Origin: Clostridia bacterium
Lineage (GTDB): Bacteria > Bacillota > Clostridia > Oscillospirales > Acutalibacteraceae
NCBI GenBank assembly: GCA_017466365.1
Contig: JAFTUG010000011.1
Span: forward strand, 1-64,000
Length of the DNA: 64,000 nt
Reading direction: 5' to 3'
Positions 19,101 to 26,441 of this stretch are shown piece by piece. How positions within the stretch are numbered: position 1 is the first letter of the stretch; the number at the start of each line of letters is the position of its first letter. The position numbers and the translations under genes were made by a program. The notes below the pieces were generated by a model. The model was not told where the DNA came from. It made no database searches and was given only the letters and a program-made list of their open reading frames with translations.

Positions 19101-19316
19101 TTCATCTTCGTTAAATACAAACTTATTTACTTTGAATAAACGTATATTTTGATGCTTTTTTAATTCATCAGGCATCGGAACAACAGGAAAGCCGCTTAAA
19201 CCGATAAGATAATTGCGGTTTACAAACACATCGGCAAAAGACAAACCCTTTTCAATTTCAGGATTGTAATTGTGAAGCGAATCCGTATCATTTTTAGCTG
19301 TAATAGTATATGGCAT
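16188..19316 (-). CDS. HerA/FtsK-superfamily DUF87-type ATPase
   Basis: A 1042-aa protein. The N-terminal half is variable and includes a striking Ser/Gly/Thr/Asn-rich low-complexity stretch around residues 255-340. The ATPase core begins after FISGSTGSGKSN, the Walker A (about 525-533). VIEPAKGEYKKD follows, as in HerA and conjugation-type motors; Walker B is HVTVLEEAH (about 751-760) and a further strand reads GFIIIDQSPTSVD. Such hexameric motors move DNA or protein through membrane pores. ATG 19316 is chosen because AGAGGT precedes it; the longer reading upstream lacks a ribosome site. It lies 22 bp after the M48 protease. No helicase partner (NurA) is present, which argues against a DNA-repair HerA and for a secretion or remodelling motor (inference). 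Confidence 0.85.
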   Translation of the reverse strand: MPYTITAKNDTDSLHNYNPEIEKGLSFADVFVNRNYLIGLSGFPVVPMPDELKKHQNIRLFKVNKFVFNEDEDINDKLISVYSALQDLGSTAVLIIDSNSEKIEFYLGVYSRYNVATAGVILEKGLMGNFPGSDVTALRNNRIEKLFSDTLLNTDCSSSKNVAGVSVIPSTRDEEKENFVQGIEKFIDTMKGSTYTAVILATPLSKPALEERKRGLEELYSTLSPLSGVSLSYGKNDSKAVSDGTFKSFSDTINRSVSNSVTLTRSKNTSESSSVSHGHGFGFGFFNTNKSRSTSSSTGYSSSNAWANAVSEGTSEGSSQGSNQSETITKGDSRNLTLNHENKSIKNLMSQIDGHLERIKECEAYGMWECAGYFISEDIQTAVVAANSYKALMSGQKSSLENSFVNIWDSSNQANTRRLLEYIGYCIHPQIEVNIFPEYSVQQVTPASLISGSELPVLLGLPRRSVTGVTSLKMAEFGRNVISTDGSCNDSPHICLGNIYHMGQEEKTTVDLDVNSLTSHCFISGSTGSGKSNTAYQILTQLADKGIKFLVIEPAKGEYKKDLGGMENINIFTTNPDYYRMLKINPFKFHENIHVLEHIDRLIEIFNACWPLYAAMPAILKDSVERAYERCGWDLTSSIHFDNGRNKFPTFEDVLDVLPEIINKSSYSADTKGDYIGSLATRIKSLTVGITGQVFSDAFDIADRVLFDENTIVDISRVGSSETKSLIMGILVLKLNEYRMSTAEEENAPLKHVTVLEEAHNLLKRVSHDQSQESSNLAGKSVEMICNSIAEMRTYGEGFIIIDQSPTSVDISAIKNTNTKIIMRLPEATDCDIVGRALCLNDNQIKEISKLPKGKAVVWQNDWLESVLTAVPYCPKIKGEIQKVDKKSLAILNGKLVTELFKQKESGAYCPDSLTEIVLASELPSLKKSEINELLISFFGKIESANKYDFAKVLTSIINCGGMAKAIPCDFEGVKLLKTDLKALPTKSIKKWYETFFAALDSFVVFDNEQTKIKTIKYLLFCLMKDFRNDDRYLAVFETIFN

Positions 19317-19338
19317 ATTTTTACCTCTGAATTTAAAT

Positions 19339-20241
19339 TCAATATTGGGAATACGACTGAAGCTTTTCAATTCTTAACGATGTTTTGGGATGAGATGAAT
19401 TCAAAGCTGCCCACAAGCCCTTTGAATCTGAACCGCCAAGCTTTCCGAGAACATTGGCGAGCTGATTTCCAAAGCCTAAATTATATGCATATTCATCTGC
19501 AAGGAATTCGTTTTCTCTTGATGAAGCCATGCAAATAAGAACACCTATCTTTGTCCATAACCATATGCATGCCGAAAGCACCGTATCAATAAAAATTCTC
19601 TTTATGAATGCGGTAAGTATTGCGCCCCAGCCTCTTTTTGTGAAAATACCGGCAATGATGGCGGTAATAAAAGAGAAAAAGTCAACCACTCTTTGCCAAA
19701 TCCAGAACAATCCCGTTACAATCAAATTGCCTGTAGCAACAAACAGAATGATATCGGTATCTTTATGAGCAAGGTGACCGAATTCATGGGCAAGAGCTCC
19801 TTTGATTTCTTCATCAGAAAAAGCAAGGAAACCTTTTGTTATACATACTGTTTGTCTTCCCGTAGCAAAAGCATTGGGGCTTTCATCATCGCTCAAGAAA
19901 AACTGAATGTTATCGTTCAGACTCGGGGTTGCTTCCTTTGCTCTTGAGTAAACCTCATTGAATAAAGGCTCAAGCCTGTTTAAAAGAGCGGGATCTTTTA
20001 TTTTTTTGCAGTGCTGCTGAAGTCTGAGAAGATATTCCCCTACAGGCGACAATGCAATAACAACCGACAGAAGATATAAAGCAAAGCCCGCAAGGCAGCC
20101 TACCCATAAATCAACGCTGCCGCTGTATTCCGCATACATTCCGCCTATAAAAGTAAGTAAAGCCGCATTAAGTATTATCCAAATCAGCACTCCGATATTG
20201 CTCTTTTTGGTAATGTTTTTTAAGAAATCCAATAAATACAT
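19339..20241 (-). CDS. M48 family membrane zinc metalloprotease (HtpX-like)
   Basis: A 300-aa protein with two N-terminal TM helices (about 15-37 and 45-66). The zinc site is ALAHEFGHLAH (His152, Glu153, His156) with third ligand Glu245 in SRENEFLADE. Two further hydrophobic segments lie between the ligands, as in HtpX. The upstream block SPNAFATG is also typical of the family. It would cleave membrane or membrane-associated proteins at the cytoplasmic face. It is the first gene of the minus operon that continues to the HerA ATPase, Ig-like protein, toxin and immunity genes, so it may mature a component of that machine rather than act in general quality control (inference). A palindrome-overlapped promoter lies upstream. 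Confidence 0.88.
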   Translation of the reverse strand: MYLLDFLKNITKKSNIGVLIWIILNAALLTFIGGMYAEYSGSVDLWVGCLAGFALYLLSVVIALSPVGEYLLRLQQHCKKIKDPALLNRLEPLFNEVYSRAKEATPSLNDNIQFFLSDDESPNAFATGRQTVCITKGFLAFSDEEIKGALAHEFGHLAHKDTDIILFVATGNLIVTGLFWIWQRVVDFFSFITAIIAGIFTKRGWGAILTAFIKRIFIDTVLSACIWLWTKIGVLICMASSRENEFLADEYAYNLGFGNQLANVLGKLGGSDSKGLWAALNSSHPKTSLRIEKLQSYSQY

Positions 20242-20294
20242 AATTTTCTCCTCAATTCTTCTTTGATATATTTATTTCATCTGCTTGACATATG

Positions 20295-20361
20295 ATAATA
20301 TAAGTATATCGCAGGGTAGAATTATACTTATATTATATATAGAAAAAAATTATTCTGTCAA
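20295..20361 (-). promoter_or_regulatory. Promoter and 14-bp palindromic operator of the M48/HerA/toxin operon
   Basis: On the minus strand TTGACA (20361-20356), an 18-bp spacer and TATAAT (20337-20332) form a consensus promoter. A perfect 14-bp inverted repeat (20295-20308 and 20323-20336, arms ATAATATAAGTATA and its complement, 14-bp spacer) covers the -10 box and start region, consistent with repressor control. Confidence 0.65.
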
Positions 20362-20387
20362 CGAGTTATTGCACAAGCTCCCCTTCG

Positions 20388-21032
20388 TTACGCAGTGCAC
20401 TTATAACTCATCAGCAGGTCCGCAAAGGGGTTATATTTGGCAATCGGCGGTTGTTGATTTGAGTAATACGGATTAAGGGTCAATTCTGACTCTCGCATCA
20501 TCTTTGCAAAAAGGAGTCCGGTATTATGTGCATCAACAAGTGCATCATGCGCGCCTTCATCATAATCAATTCCCGCAATAATCAATGCTTCCGAAAGGCT
20601 GTATGTTTTGGGTGATGCCATCTTTTCGCTGAAGGTTACCTGACAGTCAATACAGTTTTCAAAAAGACCGTCGATTTCGGGGGTTCTGATTCCCTTGGAG
20701 TCGGTTTCCTTTTTGATTTGAAATTCATCGTTTTCGCTCCAGGTTACAACAAGAGAGCCTTCGGGAATCCATGAAAACAGCATATTCAGCGCATCATTGA
20801 GCTTTGGTGCCGAGGCGGTTTCTCTTTTGGAAATACCGGTTAAAGCCTGTATGAACGAATCGATAACACCGTATTCGGGATAAACATAGCTCTTGAAGCT
20901 GTCAACGATTTCAAGCGAACCGTCAAGCAGCACCGCCCCTATCTCGATAATTTCGTTTTTGCAACGGTAGCGTTCCCGCTTGAGCTTCGGAACTCGGCAC
21001 ATTTCCAGGTCGATTACAACATAATTGCTCAT
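20388..21032 (-). CDS. DEDDh-type 3'-5' exonuclease
   Basis: A 214-aa protein with the DnaQ-like exonuclease fold: Exo I VVIDLEM (Asp8, Glu10), an Exo II region with Asp in WSENDEF, and Exo III HDALVDAHNT with the catalytic His and Asp of the DEDDh subclass. It removes nucleotides from 3' ends of DNA or RNA using two metal ions; resemblance to KapD/eri-type proteins makes RNA a possible substrate. It starts at ATG 21032 after AGGAGAAG and follows a 59-aa ORF by 13 bp on the same strand, so the two are probably co-transcribed. It has no obvious link to the secretion-like cluster beside it. Confidence 0.85.
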   Translation of the reverse strand: MSNYVVIDLEMCRVPKLKRERYRCKNEIIEIGAVLLDGSLEIVDSFKSYVYPEYGVIDSFIQALTGISKRETASAPKLNDALNMLFSWIPEGSLVVTWSENDEFQIKKETDSKGIRTPEIDGLFENCIDCQVTFSEKMASPKTYSLSEALIIAGIDYDEGAHDALVDAHNTGLLFAKMMRESELTLNPYYSNQQPPIAKYNPFADLLMSYKCTA

Positions 21033-21045
21033 AAACTTCTCCTGA

Positions 21046-21225
21046 TTAATCGTTATTATACTCCTTGAAGATAACGCTGTATTTTTTGTTATCTTTATTT
21101 TCGGAATTGTTGTAGGTTTGATTTATACGGATTGCCGCTTCAATCCCGAGCTGCTTTGCATATTCGGGATTTTTTTCAATTTTTTCAATAAGCCTTACGG
21201 CCAATATTCTTTGTTTTGGTGTCAT
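21046..21225 (-). CDS. Small conserved-looking protein, 59 aa
   Basis: An open frame of 59 codons from ATG 21225, beginning MTPKQRILAVRLIEKIEKN and continuing with PEYAKQLGIEAA. It is amphipathic and helical with a polar tail (NNSENKDNKK). It sits 13 bp upstream of the exonuclease gene on the same strand, which supports it being real. Small proteins of this appearance occur widely in Clostridia but have no assigned function; none is claimed here. The ribosome site is weak. Confidence 0.6.
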   Translation of the reverse strand: MTPKQRILAVRLIEKIEKNPEYAKQLGIEAAIRINQTYNNSENKDNKKYSVIFKEYNND

Positions 21226-21348
21226 TTAAAACACACCCTTGCTGCTTTACTTTGATTATATAATACTTTATGGGAACAGCAAAAGTGAACGGCATTATGT
21301 GAAAAAAAGCAGGTCTGTTTCTGCACTTTATGCAAAAACAAGACCAAG

Positions 21349-21388
21349 CAGGCACAGACAGCCGCTTCAGAGCGATTGCCTGTGCCTG
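21349..21388 (-). terminator. Probable terminator of the CHAP gene
   Basis: Inverted repeat CAGGCACAG / CTGTGCCTG enclosing a second small stem; on the minus strand a T-rich stretch follows a few bases later. Confidence 0.5.
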
Positions 21389-21417
21389 TGTTACCGACCG
21401 GATTAATCGGAATAAGA

Positions 21418-22467
21418 CTATATAATGTAGATATAACCCATAAATCTGTATCCGGTAAGGTAATTCGAGCTGTTGCTGTTTATGGTTCTGGTATTGAAGT
21501 TTGTACCTCTCCAATGTGATTCCGAGATAAGAACGGTACCGTTGCTGTTGATTTTCTCAACCACCGCAACATGGCCTGTGCTTGTTCCGTTCTTGCTCCA
21601 GCAGGCAATTGCGCCCAATCTCGGAGTTGAACCGTATGAGTAATAACCGTTGTTCTTGTTGTAATTATACCATGCACCTGCGCTGTTGGTGCAAAGGTTG
21701 GGCTTCTTGCCTGTTATCTCGTATGCACGTCCGTATGCATAAGCCGTGCAGTTAGGCATGCCGTATCCGCTGCTGTAGAAGATATTCTTGCTTGAATAGT
21801 AATAACCGTTTGATTTGGAGGGTGCGGATGTTCTGGGAGAATAGCTTGTGTTTGAGGTTGCCGCTTGGGTTGTTGTTGTCTTATTAAGGCAGTATTTGTT
21901 GTAATCGGACTTATTGCACCACGCAATTCTGTAGGCACCGTTAGAGGTGGGATACATTATCTGATACTTGCTTTCCTTTGTTGCGATAAGGTAAACCGTA
22001 TCATTCTTATCTACATAATAGCTGCCCGAGAGAGCTGTGTTGCTGCGGATTGAGCAATAGAATCTGCCCGAGGACTTCTTTGCGGCATGGTTTCCGTTGT
22101 TGCTTGTTAAGGCAGAAAGGGGTATGTATGCTTTAACTCTGCCGTTTGAGGTCGGATAACTTACATATGCGTAATATACTTTCTTGCTGTTCTGACCTAC
22201 GCTGTAAACATAGATTTCATCGCTTCTGTTATCAATATAGGATGATGAGGACTTGCCGTAGGTTGCTGTGCCGCGTGAGGTGAGGTTCTTGTTTGTGTAA
22301 GGGATGGTTGTTCCTGATGAAGAGATGGTGTAGGTCTTTGCGTAAGTTGAGGAGGATGCCAGCTTATTGAATGCCGTTACTTTTGCTGCGCTTGCCGATG
22401 CCGTAAACAGCATCATTGAGCTGAGGACCGTTAAGATTACCATGAGGATTGAGATTGCCTTTTTCAT
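21418..22467 (-). CDS. Secreted CHAP-domain cell-wall amidase
   Basis: A 349-aa protein with an N-terminal signal peptide (MKKAIS... to ASASAAK). Residues 30-195 hold SH3-like, Ser/Tyr/Thr-rich wall-binding sequence with two YPTSNG segments. A Ser/Thr linker leads to a C-terminal CHAP domain with catalytic Cys in MPNCTAYAYGRA, His in GHVAVVE and a downstream SESHW. CHAP enzymes hydrolyse peptidoglycan amide or peptide bonds, so this is a likely wall-remodelling autolysin. It is monocistronic, with ribosome site AAGGAGAAA before ATG 22467 and its own terminator. The GHV and NCTAYA blocks make the call firm; exact bond specificity cannot be read from sequence. Confidence 0.88.
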   Translation of the reverse strand: MKKAISILMVILTVLSSMMLFTASASAAKVTAFNKLASSSTYAKTYTISSSGTTIPYTNKNLTSRGTATYGKSSSSYIDNRSDEIYVYSVGQNSKKVYYAYVSYPTSNGRVKAYIPLSALTSNNGNHAAKKSSGRFYCSIRSNTALSGSYYVDKNDTVYLIATKESKYQIMYPTSNGAYRIAWCNKSDYNKYCLNKTTTTQAATSNTSYSPRTSAPSKSNGYYYSSKNIFYSSGYGMPNCTAYAYGRAYEITGKKPNLCTNSAGAWYNYNKNNGYYSYGSTPRLGAIACWSKNGTSTGHVAVVEKINSNGTVLISESHWRGTNFNTRTINSNSSNYLTGYRFMGYIYII

Positions 22468-22724
22468 ACTGTTTCTCCTTAAAAAATTTTATTAAAAATC
22501 AAACAGGACTGTTGCTTTCCCGTTTCAATTTTTTCTGTTTGAATAATAAAACAGATGTCTTTGGCTTTTTTCGCAAAAAACCGAAATTTCCAAAAACACC
22601 TTTCAGTAAAAGGCGGTGTTAAGTTGTGAGAATATAATATCGCATTCCGGCAAAAGACTCCACAGCACTTTGTGTAATGTTTTTTCGGAATTTTTTACAC
22701 AAAGTGAAAAATCATCAAAAATAA

Positions 22725-22761
22725 ATAACGGTGCCCGATTGTTAAACACGAACACCGTTAT
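22725..22761 (-). terminator. Terminator of the XRE regulator gene
   Basis: Stem ATAACGGTG / CACCGTTAT just after the stop at 22765, followed on the minus strand by a T-rich tract. Confidence 0.6.
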
Positions 22762-22764
22762 AAA

Positions 22765-23265
22765 TTATCTGCCTTTTATTTCGTTGTATTTTTTCAGGTT
22801 TATTTTTTCTTCAGCCAGCATCTGTTCTACCCATAGCTGAAGAGTTTCAACCGTTATTGAAATATGTTCAAGCTCATTCTGAATAAAAACAAAGTCTTTA
22901 ATCTCATCGTCATCAATTATGCCATCCACGGTTATTTCAACCATGCGCTCCTGACGTTTTTTGAGTGAGTTAAGCGAAGCAAGCATCTCAAGCACAATCT
23001 GCGCCAAATCCTTCACTTTTATCTCGGGAACATATTTCTGCCCGATAGTACATTCGTTGGAGCAATAATAATTACAAAGCGAAGGTTCACCGTAAATTTC
23101 GGAAAGAAGCATAACCTCTTCGGGAACAATCGGAAACTTATCATTCTCGATTCTTTCAAGGCGCTCCGGCTGAATGGGGTTATTTATAAGCGACGCCCTG
23201 TTGCAAACTTCATCTCTTGTTAATCCATGCTTTTTTCTGATTTCTTTATAAATATTACCGGACAT
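22765..23265 (-). CDS. XRE-family helix-turn-helix regulator
   Basis: A 166-aa protein. Residues 3-60 form a Cro/CI-type HTH (IYKEIRKKHGLTRDEVCNRA..., then PERLERIENDKFPIVPEEVMLLSEIY). A Cys-containing linker (CNYYCSNEC) and a C-terminal coiled-coil region (about 80-160), probably for dimerisation, follow. It likely binds a DNA operator; the target is unknown. It stands alone between the CHAP gene and the V-ATPase operon, each side separated by a terminator. The ribosome site GAAGGAA precedes ATG 23265. Confidence 0.8.
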   Translation of the reverse strand: MSGNIYKEIRKKHGLTRDEVCNRASLINNPIQPERLERIENDKFPIVPEEVMLLSEIYGEPSLCNYYCSNECTIGQKYVPEIKVKDLAQIVLEMLASLNSLKKRQERMVEITVDGIIDDDEIKDFVFIQNELEHISITVETLQLWVEQMLAEEKINLKKYNEIKGR

Positions 23266-23374
23266 ATTCCTTCTCCTCGCTGTATAATCTCTCGCAAATC
23301 CGTTATTTTATATTATAGCATATTAAATATGATTAATAAAGTAAAAAATATAATTAATACAAATTTGAATAAAC

Positions 23375-23409
23375 AAAGACTGCACAGGCTTGATTTCTGT
23401 GCAGTCTTT
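23375..23409 (-). terminator. Terminator of the V-ATPase operon
   Basis: Perfect 13-bp inverted repeat AAAGACTGCACAG / CTGTGCAGTCTTT, 28 bp after the last V-ATPase gene. Confidence 0.8.
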
Positions 23410-23437
23410 CGATTCATAAAGCAAATTAAGAGCGGGA

Positions 23438-23863
23438 TTATCCGAGGGCTACCATGCTGAAAACGAGTGCGAACAAAGCAACTGTTTCGCAAAGACCTAC
23501 AACGGTGATGTACTGCGAGAAGCCCTTTCCGGTTTCGGCAAGAGCATCTGCGCCTGCGGCACCTGCCTTGCCCTGAAAAACAGCCGAAAGAGCCATGGCA
23601 AGACCCGAAGCGATGCCGAGACCTATAAGAAATGCAGGGTCAGCGGTTGATGCCTTCATCTGCTGCATAAGAAGGAAGCCGTAAATGGTCTGTGTAAGAG
23701 GCGCACCTGCAAAAACTGTAAGAATAAACGGTGCAGCCTTATTGTTCATATAGCACTTTTTCCATGCACCGATTGATGCCTGTCCCGCAATGCCGATGCC
23801 GATGGCAGAGCCGATTGCGGCAATGCCCATAGTTAACGCTGTTCCCAATAATCCTAAATTCAT
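23438..23863 (-). CDS. ntpK: V-type ATPase proteolipid subunit K
   Basis: A 141-aa, four-TM duplicated hairpin that forms the membrane rotor ring. Small-residue helices (GSAIGIGIAG and GIASGLAMALSA) are typical. The ion-binding Glu lies in the last helix (GLCETVALF). PLTQTIYG in helix 2 keeps the Thr-Gln pair, and Gln in AVFQGKAG is also present. These positions bind Na+ in the Enterococcus hirae rotor, so Na+ coupling is plausible (inference). It is the last gene of the seven-gene operon, 12 bp after subunit I. Confidence 0.93.
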   Translation of the reverse strand: MNLGLLGTALTMGIAAIGSAIGIGIAGQASIGAWKKCYMNNKAAPFILTVFAGAPLTQTIYGFLLMQQMKASTADPAFLIGLGIASGLAMALSAVFQGKAGAAGADALAETGKGFSQYITVVGLCETVALFALVFSMVALG

Positions 23864-23875
23864 AATGATTCTCCT

Positions 23876-25798
23876 TTAATCAATTTGTTCATTAAACGGT
23901 TTAAATTTATGTCCGCTCCAGGACATATCCAGATGCGATGAAAATTCCAGAGTGTTAAGTCTGATTCCGTGAACAATAACGGACAGAACATTCAGTATCA
24001 TGTTAAGTCCGTGACCGAACACCAGAAGGAAAATTGCAATTATCATAAACAGGAAATTGCCGAGCAGAGGCCCTGCCAGCTCGTTTACGGTTGCGGATAT
24101 TGCGGCGCCTGCAAGACCTACCGCCCAAAGGCGTATATACGAAACTATATCCGAAAATACGTTTACCACGCCGAGCAGAACCGAAACGATATTTTTAAGG
24201 CTTGAAAGCACGGATTTTACAACGCTTCCTTCATAGTTTGAGAATATAAAGCTCAAGCAGAAGCCGATTCCGATAAGAGCAAGCGAAACCGTGCCCACGG
24301 GAATACCGCCGATTACAAGCCCGAAGCTGAAAACCTCGGCATTTACAACAAGGCTTAACACCAGATAATAGATGCCGAAAAGCTGTAAAATCGAGCCGAT
24401 ATCGCCGAGTATTTTTATTGATTTTCTGTTTCTCAAAGCACCCTTTATATGCGCCACGGTCAGCTGGATAAGAGCCAGCGTAAAGCAGAATATCTGCAAA
24501 TTCTGCGCCGTGGTGAGTCCGTATTCACCGCCGGTCCAGAACGGATACCAAATCTTATCGCCGTAAACATTTGAAATTACGGGTATCGATAAGCTCTTGA
24601 GCCACTCCGGAAGCTGTTCGGGGGTGAGACCGAACCATGTGCAGGTAACCGTACCCCAAAGTATTGTCGAAAGCCCGAAAAGACCGACAAGCAGGAAAGC
24701 GGGTGAAACCGGCTTTTTGGAGACGAGCGATTTTACAATCGGTATGGCGGCTGCCGCACAAATCAGCAAGCCGTATCCGCCGTCCCCGAAAATAATTCCG
24801 AAGAATATGAGTATAAACCCTAAAAACCAACCCGAAATATCGTATTCAAAATATCCCGGAACAGTTCCCAAAAAGTCGGTCAGCGGGTAAATAAGGCTTA
24901 CAAGCTTGTTGTTTTTGAGCTTGGTCGGTACATTATCCTCCTCGCAGGGGTCCTCGGCAAGAAGTCCCCATGAGTTGGCTTTGGCGGTCTGCTTTAATCT
25001 GTCAAGATTTTCCGCCTCAATGTAGCCCGTGAAATATGCAACGGAAACATTTCTTTTTTCATCGGACGATAAAAGCTCATCCGCCATGCCCGTGGCATAA
25101 ACCTCAAACTCAATTTCTTTTTCAATGGCTTTAACGGCTTTTTTCATGCCGCCGACACAGCCTGCATATGAAGATATCTTTTCTTCTGTTGTTTTAATCT
25201 GACTGTTAAGCTCGGCGATTTTTTGCTCCGTTTCCGAGGTTGAAATCTGCGGCAGCTCCAATCTGAAGCCGCTCAAGGAGTCCAAAATCTCGTTTTCGCC
25301 TTCCGCTCCCGATTTAATTATCAGAAATTTAACGGAGGACTTATTTGTATCCAGCCTTACGGTTTTAACATTCTCGCCCAAAGCCTCGTATTCGGCTTTC
25401 GGCATCTCATAAAGCAGGATGTCAATGCCTTTTTCTGACAAATCGCTGATTTTTCGGGGGTCGATATCGCCCCAGCTTTTCAGTCTGTCAAGCTCTGCAA
25501 TAAGAGCGGTTTTTTCTGCCTGACACGCCTTTTTTTCATCCTCGAGAGAGACGATTTCCTTTGCCGCAGACAGGGCATCGGAAACGGTTAACTCCTTAAC
25601 CTCGGATTTTTTGCTTTTTCCCGTAATAAAAACGGCGCTTTCAAGCAGGGAAATCTGTTCTTTAAGCTCTTCGAGCCTTTCGCCCGAGCCCTCGGTTATT
25701 TCGATATGAATAATTCCCAGTTTGCGGAGCTTTTTGAGGGTTTCCTGTTTTTTATCTCCCGTGATTACGAGAGAAACTTTTTTCATAGGCACAATCAT
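23876..25798 (-). CDS. ntpI: V-type ATPase membrane subunit I (a-type stator)
   Basis: A 640-aa protein. The N-terminal half is cytoplasmic and coiled-coil rich (stalk contact). The C-terminal half has about seven TM helices, including the conserved SYIRLWAVGLAGAAIS segment whose Arg faces the rotor Glu, and GHGLNMILNVLSVIVHGIRLNTLEF near the end. It supplies the ion path between stator and rotor. It starts at ATG 25798 with a 4-bp ATGA overlap with subunit D, indicating coupled translation. Size is normal for bacterial and archaeal V/A-ATPases. Confidence 0.95.
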   Translation of the reverse strand: MIVPMKKVSLVITGDKKQETLKKLRKLGIIHIEITEGSGERLEELKEQISLLESAVFITGKSKKSEVKELTVSDALSAAKEIVSLEDEKKACQAEKTALIAELDRLKSWGDIDPRKISDLSEKGIDILLYEMPKAEYEALGENVKTVRLDTNKSSVKFLIIKSGAEGENEILDSLSGFRLELPQISTSETEQKIAELNSQIKTTEEKISSYAGCVGGMKKAVKAIEKEIEFEVYATGMADELLSSDEKRNVSVAYFTGYIEAENLDRLKQTAKANSWGLLAEDPCEEDNVPTKLKNNKLVSLIYPLTDFLGTVPGYFEYDISGWFLGFILIFFGIIFGDGGYGLLICAAAAIPIVKSLVSKKPVSPAFLLVGLFGLSTILWGTVTCTWFGLTPEQLPEWLKSLSIPVISNVYGDKIWYPFWTGGEYGLTTAQNLQIFCFTLALIQLTVAHIKGALRNRKSIKILGDIGSILQLFGIYYLVLSLVVNAEVFSFGLVIGGIPVGTVSLALIGIGFCLSFIFSNYEGSVVKSVLSSLKNIVSVLLGVVNVFSDIVSYIRLWAVGLAGAAISATVNELAGPLLGNFLFMIIAIFLLVFGHGLNMILNVLSVIVHGIRLNTLEFSSHLDMSWSGHKFKPFNEQID

Positions 25799-26427
25799 AA
25801 CGAATAAACCTCCCTTTCGGAAGACTCTGCGTTGCGAAGGGCAATTTTGCGTTTTGAAATTTTTGAACGCACTACGGCGCTGACCTGCTGGTCCGCCATA
25901 TAAATTGATATTTTTTTGATATTCTCTTCTGTTTCGGGGATTTTAACCTTTTCAAACAGGTTAACTCTTTGAGAGGTTGCAAGAAGCTCCGACTCCAAAA
26001 GTCTGACCTGCTCATCCAACACTTCCGCTTCCAAATCAAGCGACATCGCCTTTTCCATATGGTTTGCGGCTATATCCACCCAGAGAGGTGTTTCGTATAA
26101 ATCATAATCTCCTCGGGAAAAATCCGCCCCTTCAAAGGTGGGGATTGCAACGCCCGCAATGTTTCCTTCGCCTTTGCGGATATTGCTCACGGTGATTATT
26201 CCTTCGGGGAAGGCTTCGCTTTCGCTGAAAACGGCAATCCATGAATCAAAGCCTTTTTCAAGCTCTTCTCTTTCTTTTCTTACCGCCTTCGCCTTGGCTT
26301 CAATGGTGCGGATTTCCGCCTGAAGCTGCTGCTTTTTAAGTGTCAGAGTAGGCAAATATCTCCGGTACATTTTGAGAGCATCCTTTTGTACCTTTAACTC
26401 ATTTTTGGTTAATTTGATTTTTGCCAA
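25795..26427 (-). CDS. ntpD: V-type ATPase central-stalk subunit D
   Basis: A 210-aa, almost wholly helical protein with an N-terminal and C-terminal coiled-coil pair (LTKNELKVQKDALKMYRRYLPTLTLKKQQL at the start) that forms the rotating shaft inside the A3B3 head. It lies 14 bp after subunit B and overlaps subunit I by four bases. The C-terminal helix ends at about residue 200, slightly longer than minimal subunit D proteins. Confidence 0.92.
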   Translation of the reverse strand: MAKIKLTKNELKVQKDALKMYRRYLPTLTLKKQQLQAEIRTIEAKAKAVRKEREELEKGFDSWIAVFSESEAFPEGIITVSNIRKGEGNIAGVAIPTFEGADFSRGDYDLYETPLWVDIAANHMEKAMSLDLEAEVLDEQVRLLESELLATSQRVNLFEKVKIPETEENIKKISIYMADQQVSAVVRSKISKRKIALRNAESSEREVYSL

Positions 26428-26441
26428 AATAACAGTCCCCC

